From Pseudomonas sp. BN411 (lineage in GTDB: Bacteria > Pseudomonadota > Gammaproteobacteria > Pseudomonadales > Pseudomonadaceae): 64,000 nucleotides of DNA. The translations under genes were made by a program, and so were the position numbers. The notes under the pieces were generated by a model that was given only the letters and a program-made list of their open reading frames with translations, had not been told where the DNA came from and made no database searches. The stretch lies in the NCBI RefSeq assembly GCF_029871235.1, contig NZ_SSOM01000086.1, forward strand, positions 1-64,000. The letters are read 5' to 3'. Every line of letters begins with the position of its first letter. Positions within the stretch are counted from its first letter, which is position 1. Positions 62,881-64,000 of the stretch are shown in pieces.

Positions 62881-63357
62881 ATGAGCACCCCGAAAAAGCG
62901 CCTCAACCGATACAACCCCGCCAGCGACGATTTCAAGAAGGAGGAATTCCCCTTCTACTGGATCGCCCGCGTCTATGGCCGCTACAACATGGCCATGGAA
63001 AAAACCCTGAAGAAGATCGACCTGGACATCCCGCGCTGGCGCATCCTCTTCATCCTCAAGGAGAACGGCCAGTCGAGCATCTCGGAGATCTCCGAGCACG
63101 CCATCGCCAAGCTCTCCACCGTCACCAAGATCGTCTACCGCATGAAAGATGACGGCCTGGTGGACACCGCCCCCTGCAGCAACGACGGCCGCGTCACCCA
63201 GGTGACCATCACCGAGAAGGGCCGGCACATGGTGGAAGAGATCCAGGTGAACACCGCGCACATCTTCACCAACAGCTTCAAGGACCTCACCGAAGCCCAG
63301 ATCGCCAAGCTCAACGGCACGCTGGAAAAGATCTACGCGAATTTGCCGGAGGGTTGA
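62881..63357 (+). CDS. iacR: MarR-family regulator of the iac genes
   Basis: The 158-residue protein has the MarR winged HTH (IPRWRILFILKENGQSSISEISEH, KLSTVTKIVYRMKDDGLVD, DGRVTQVTITEKG). Known iac clusters carry a MarR repressor, IacR, that is relieved by IAA. It is at the far end of the transporter/chemoreceptor set rather than next to iacA, so it may be co-transcribed with them. The operator candidates are in the iacH upstream region. Confidence 0.8.
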   Translation: MSTPKKRLNRYNPASDDFKKEEFPFYWIARVYGRYNMAMEKTLKKIDLDIPRWRILFILKENGQSSISEISEHAIAKLSTVTKIVYRMKDDGLVDTAPCSNDGRVTQVTITEKGRHMVEEIQVNTAHIFTNSFKDLTEAQIAKLNGTLEKIYANLPEG

Positions 63358-63378
63358 TTCCTCCCTTGGCGCACTTCC

Positions 63379-63478
63379 TGTAGGGGCGAATTCATTCGCC
63401 AAGGGGCACGCAGTGCCCCCCCATTGAACCTTGAAGGGCAGACCTTCGGCCTGCTTGGCGATTGAAATCGCCCCTACA
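63379..63478. repeat. REP pair
   Basis: TGTAGGGGCGAATTCATTCGC opens and GCGATTGAAATCGCCCCTACA closes a 100-base element with a GCAGACCTTCGGCCTGC stem, between convergent iacR and the dehydrogenase gene. Confidence 0.82.
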
Positions 63479-63493
63479 AGGTTTGATGCGATC

Positions 63494-64000
63494 TCAGCGC
63501 CGCGCGAACGCCGCCGCCTTCTCGATCAACTCCGCCTCCGGCCGCACGCCGGTGTAGAGCACGAACTGCTCCACCGCCTGCAACACGATCACCTCGGCAC
63601 CAGTGATCACCGGCTTGCCCAGCTCGCGGGCGAGGCGGATCAGTGGGGTTTCCACCGGCAGCGCCACCACATCGAAAATCCAGTCGGCCGCTTCCACCTG
63701 CTCGCGGGTGAAAGCCAGGGCGTCGGCTTCCGGGCCGCCTTCCATGCCCAGCGGGGTGACGTTGACCAGCATCTGTGGTTTCTCGTCGCCCAACTCCGCC
63801 CGCCACAGATATCCACAGCCACGAGCCAGCGCCGGGCCGGTTTCCGGGTTGCGGGCGACTATCGTGGCGTGGCGGAAACCACTGTCGCGAAAGGCACTGG
63901 CCACGGCCTTGGCCATGCCGCCGCTGCCCCGCACGGCGAAGTGAATGTCGCTCGGCACTGCGTGGCTCGCCAGCAGACTGGCCACGGCGCTGTAATCGGT
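63494..64000 (-). CDS. Shikimate-dehydrogenase-like protein, 5'-truncated
   Basis: The frame is open to the right edge and gives the C-terminal 168 residues: TDYSAV at the edge, the nucleotide-binding turn VRGSGGMAKAVASAF, SIVARNP-like ATIVARNPETG, NVTPLGMEGG and ITGAEVIVLQAVEQFVLYTG. These are the AroE-family C-terminal half. Because the GAGGAA loop is altered to GSGGMAK, it is likely a paralogue (quinate/shikimate type) and not housekeeping AroE. Confidence 0.8.
   Translation of the reverse strand, partial: TDYSAVASLLASHAVPSDIHFAVRGSGGMAKAVASAFRDSGFRHATIVARNPETGPALARGCGYLWRAELGDEKPQMLVNVTPLGMEGGPEADALAFTREQVEAADWIFDVVALPVETPLIRLARELGKPVITGAEVIVLQAVEQFVLYTGVRPEAELIEKAAAFARR

Noticed and set aside
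1..64000. CRISPR arrays, prophage, rRNA operon, transposons
   Set aside because: No regularly spaced direct repeats, phage genes, rRNA sequence or transposase were seen; all repeats read as extragenic palindromes.

Overview
The window is GC-rich pseudomonad chromosome, almost certainly Pseudomonas. The evidence is several OprD-family porins, phaG, a DUF2388 protein, dense extragenic palindromes of pseudomonad type, and cat, ant and iac genes that read closely like known Pseudomonas versions. No integrase, transposase, plasmid gene or CRISPR array was found. A tRNA-Gly (CCC) at 5.86 kb is followed by about 500 bases of decayed coding fragments.

0-29 kb is mostly housekeeping or accessory material. 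It holds a truncated OprD porin, a cupin/CMD pair, phosphatidylcholine synthase, rsuA, phaG behind a structured leader, tRNA-Gly, and a small island (serine protease, two tandem paralogous small proteins, a cold-shock protein, a 56-aa protein). These are followed by gabP, a nitrilase-fold hydrolase with an NCS1 permease and a divergent LysR gene, two solute-binding proteins, a dicarboxylate MFS permease, a TTG-started HExxH protein, an orphan WYL regulator, an MFS pump coupled to a 46-aa ORF, and an RND pump pair.

28-64 kb is a nearly continuous catabolic region that converges on catechol. antR-antABC (28.3-33.0 kb) converts anthranilate to catechol. It is followed by a Liv-type ABC importer, an OprD porin and a small chemoreceptor (33.2-40.3 kb), and by an arylformamidase-like hydrolase. 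catBCA with divergent catR (41.6-45.1 kb) opens catechol by ortho cleavage. A complete iac set (iacH-A-B-I-C-D-E-F-G, 55.5 to 47.8 kb, minus strand) degrades the plant hormone indole-3-acetate (IAA) to catechol, with a porin and a NIPSNAP-family gene downstream. Divergent from iacH is a second ABC importer with a LivM-LivG fusion protein, then a PAS-type chemoreceptor and the MarR-type iacR (56.3-63.4 kb). A shikimate-dehydrogenase-like gene runs off the right edge.

The layout suggests a plant-associated aromatic funnel. Porins take up ligand through the outer membrane, two ABC systems import it, two oxygenase routes (IAA and anthranilate) deliver catechol to one shared catBCA operon, and two chemoreceptors may steer the cell to the source. 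The substrates of the ABC systems, porins and receptors are inferred from neighbourhood only.

Intergenic space is crowded with several families of palindromic repeats. One of them supplies the last codons of the RND pump gene, and another kind flanks iacE on both sides.
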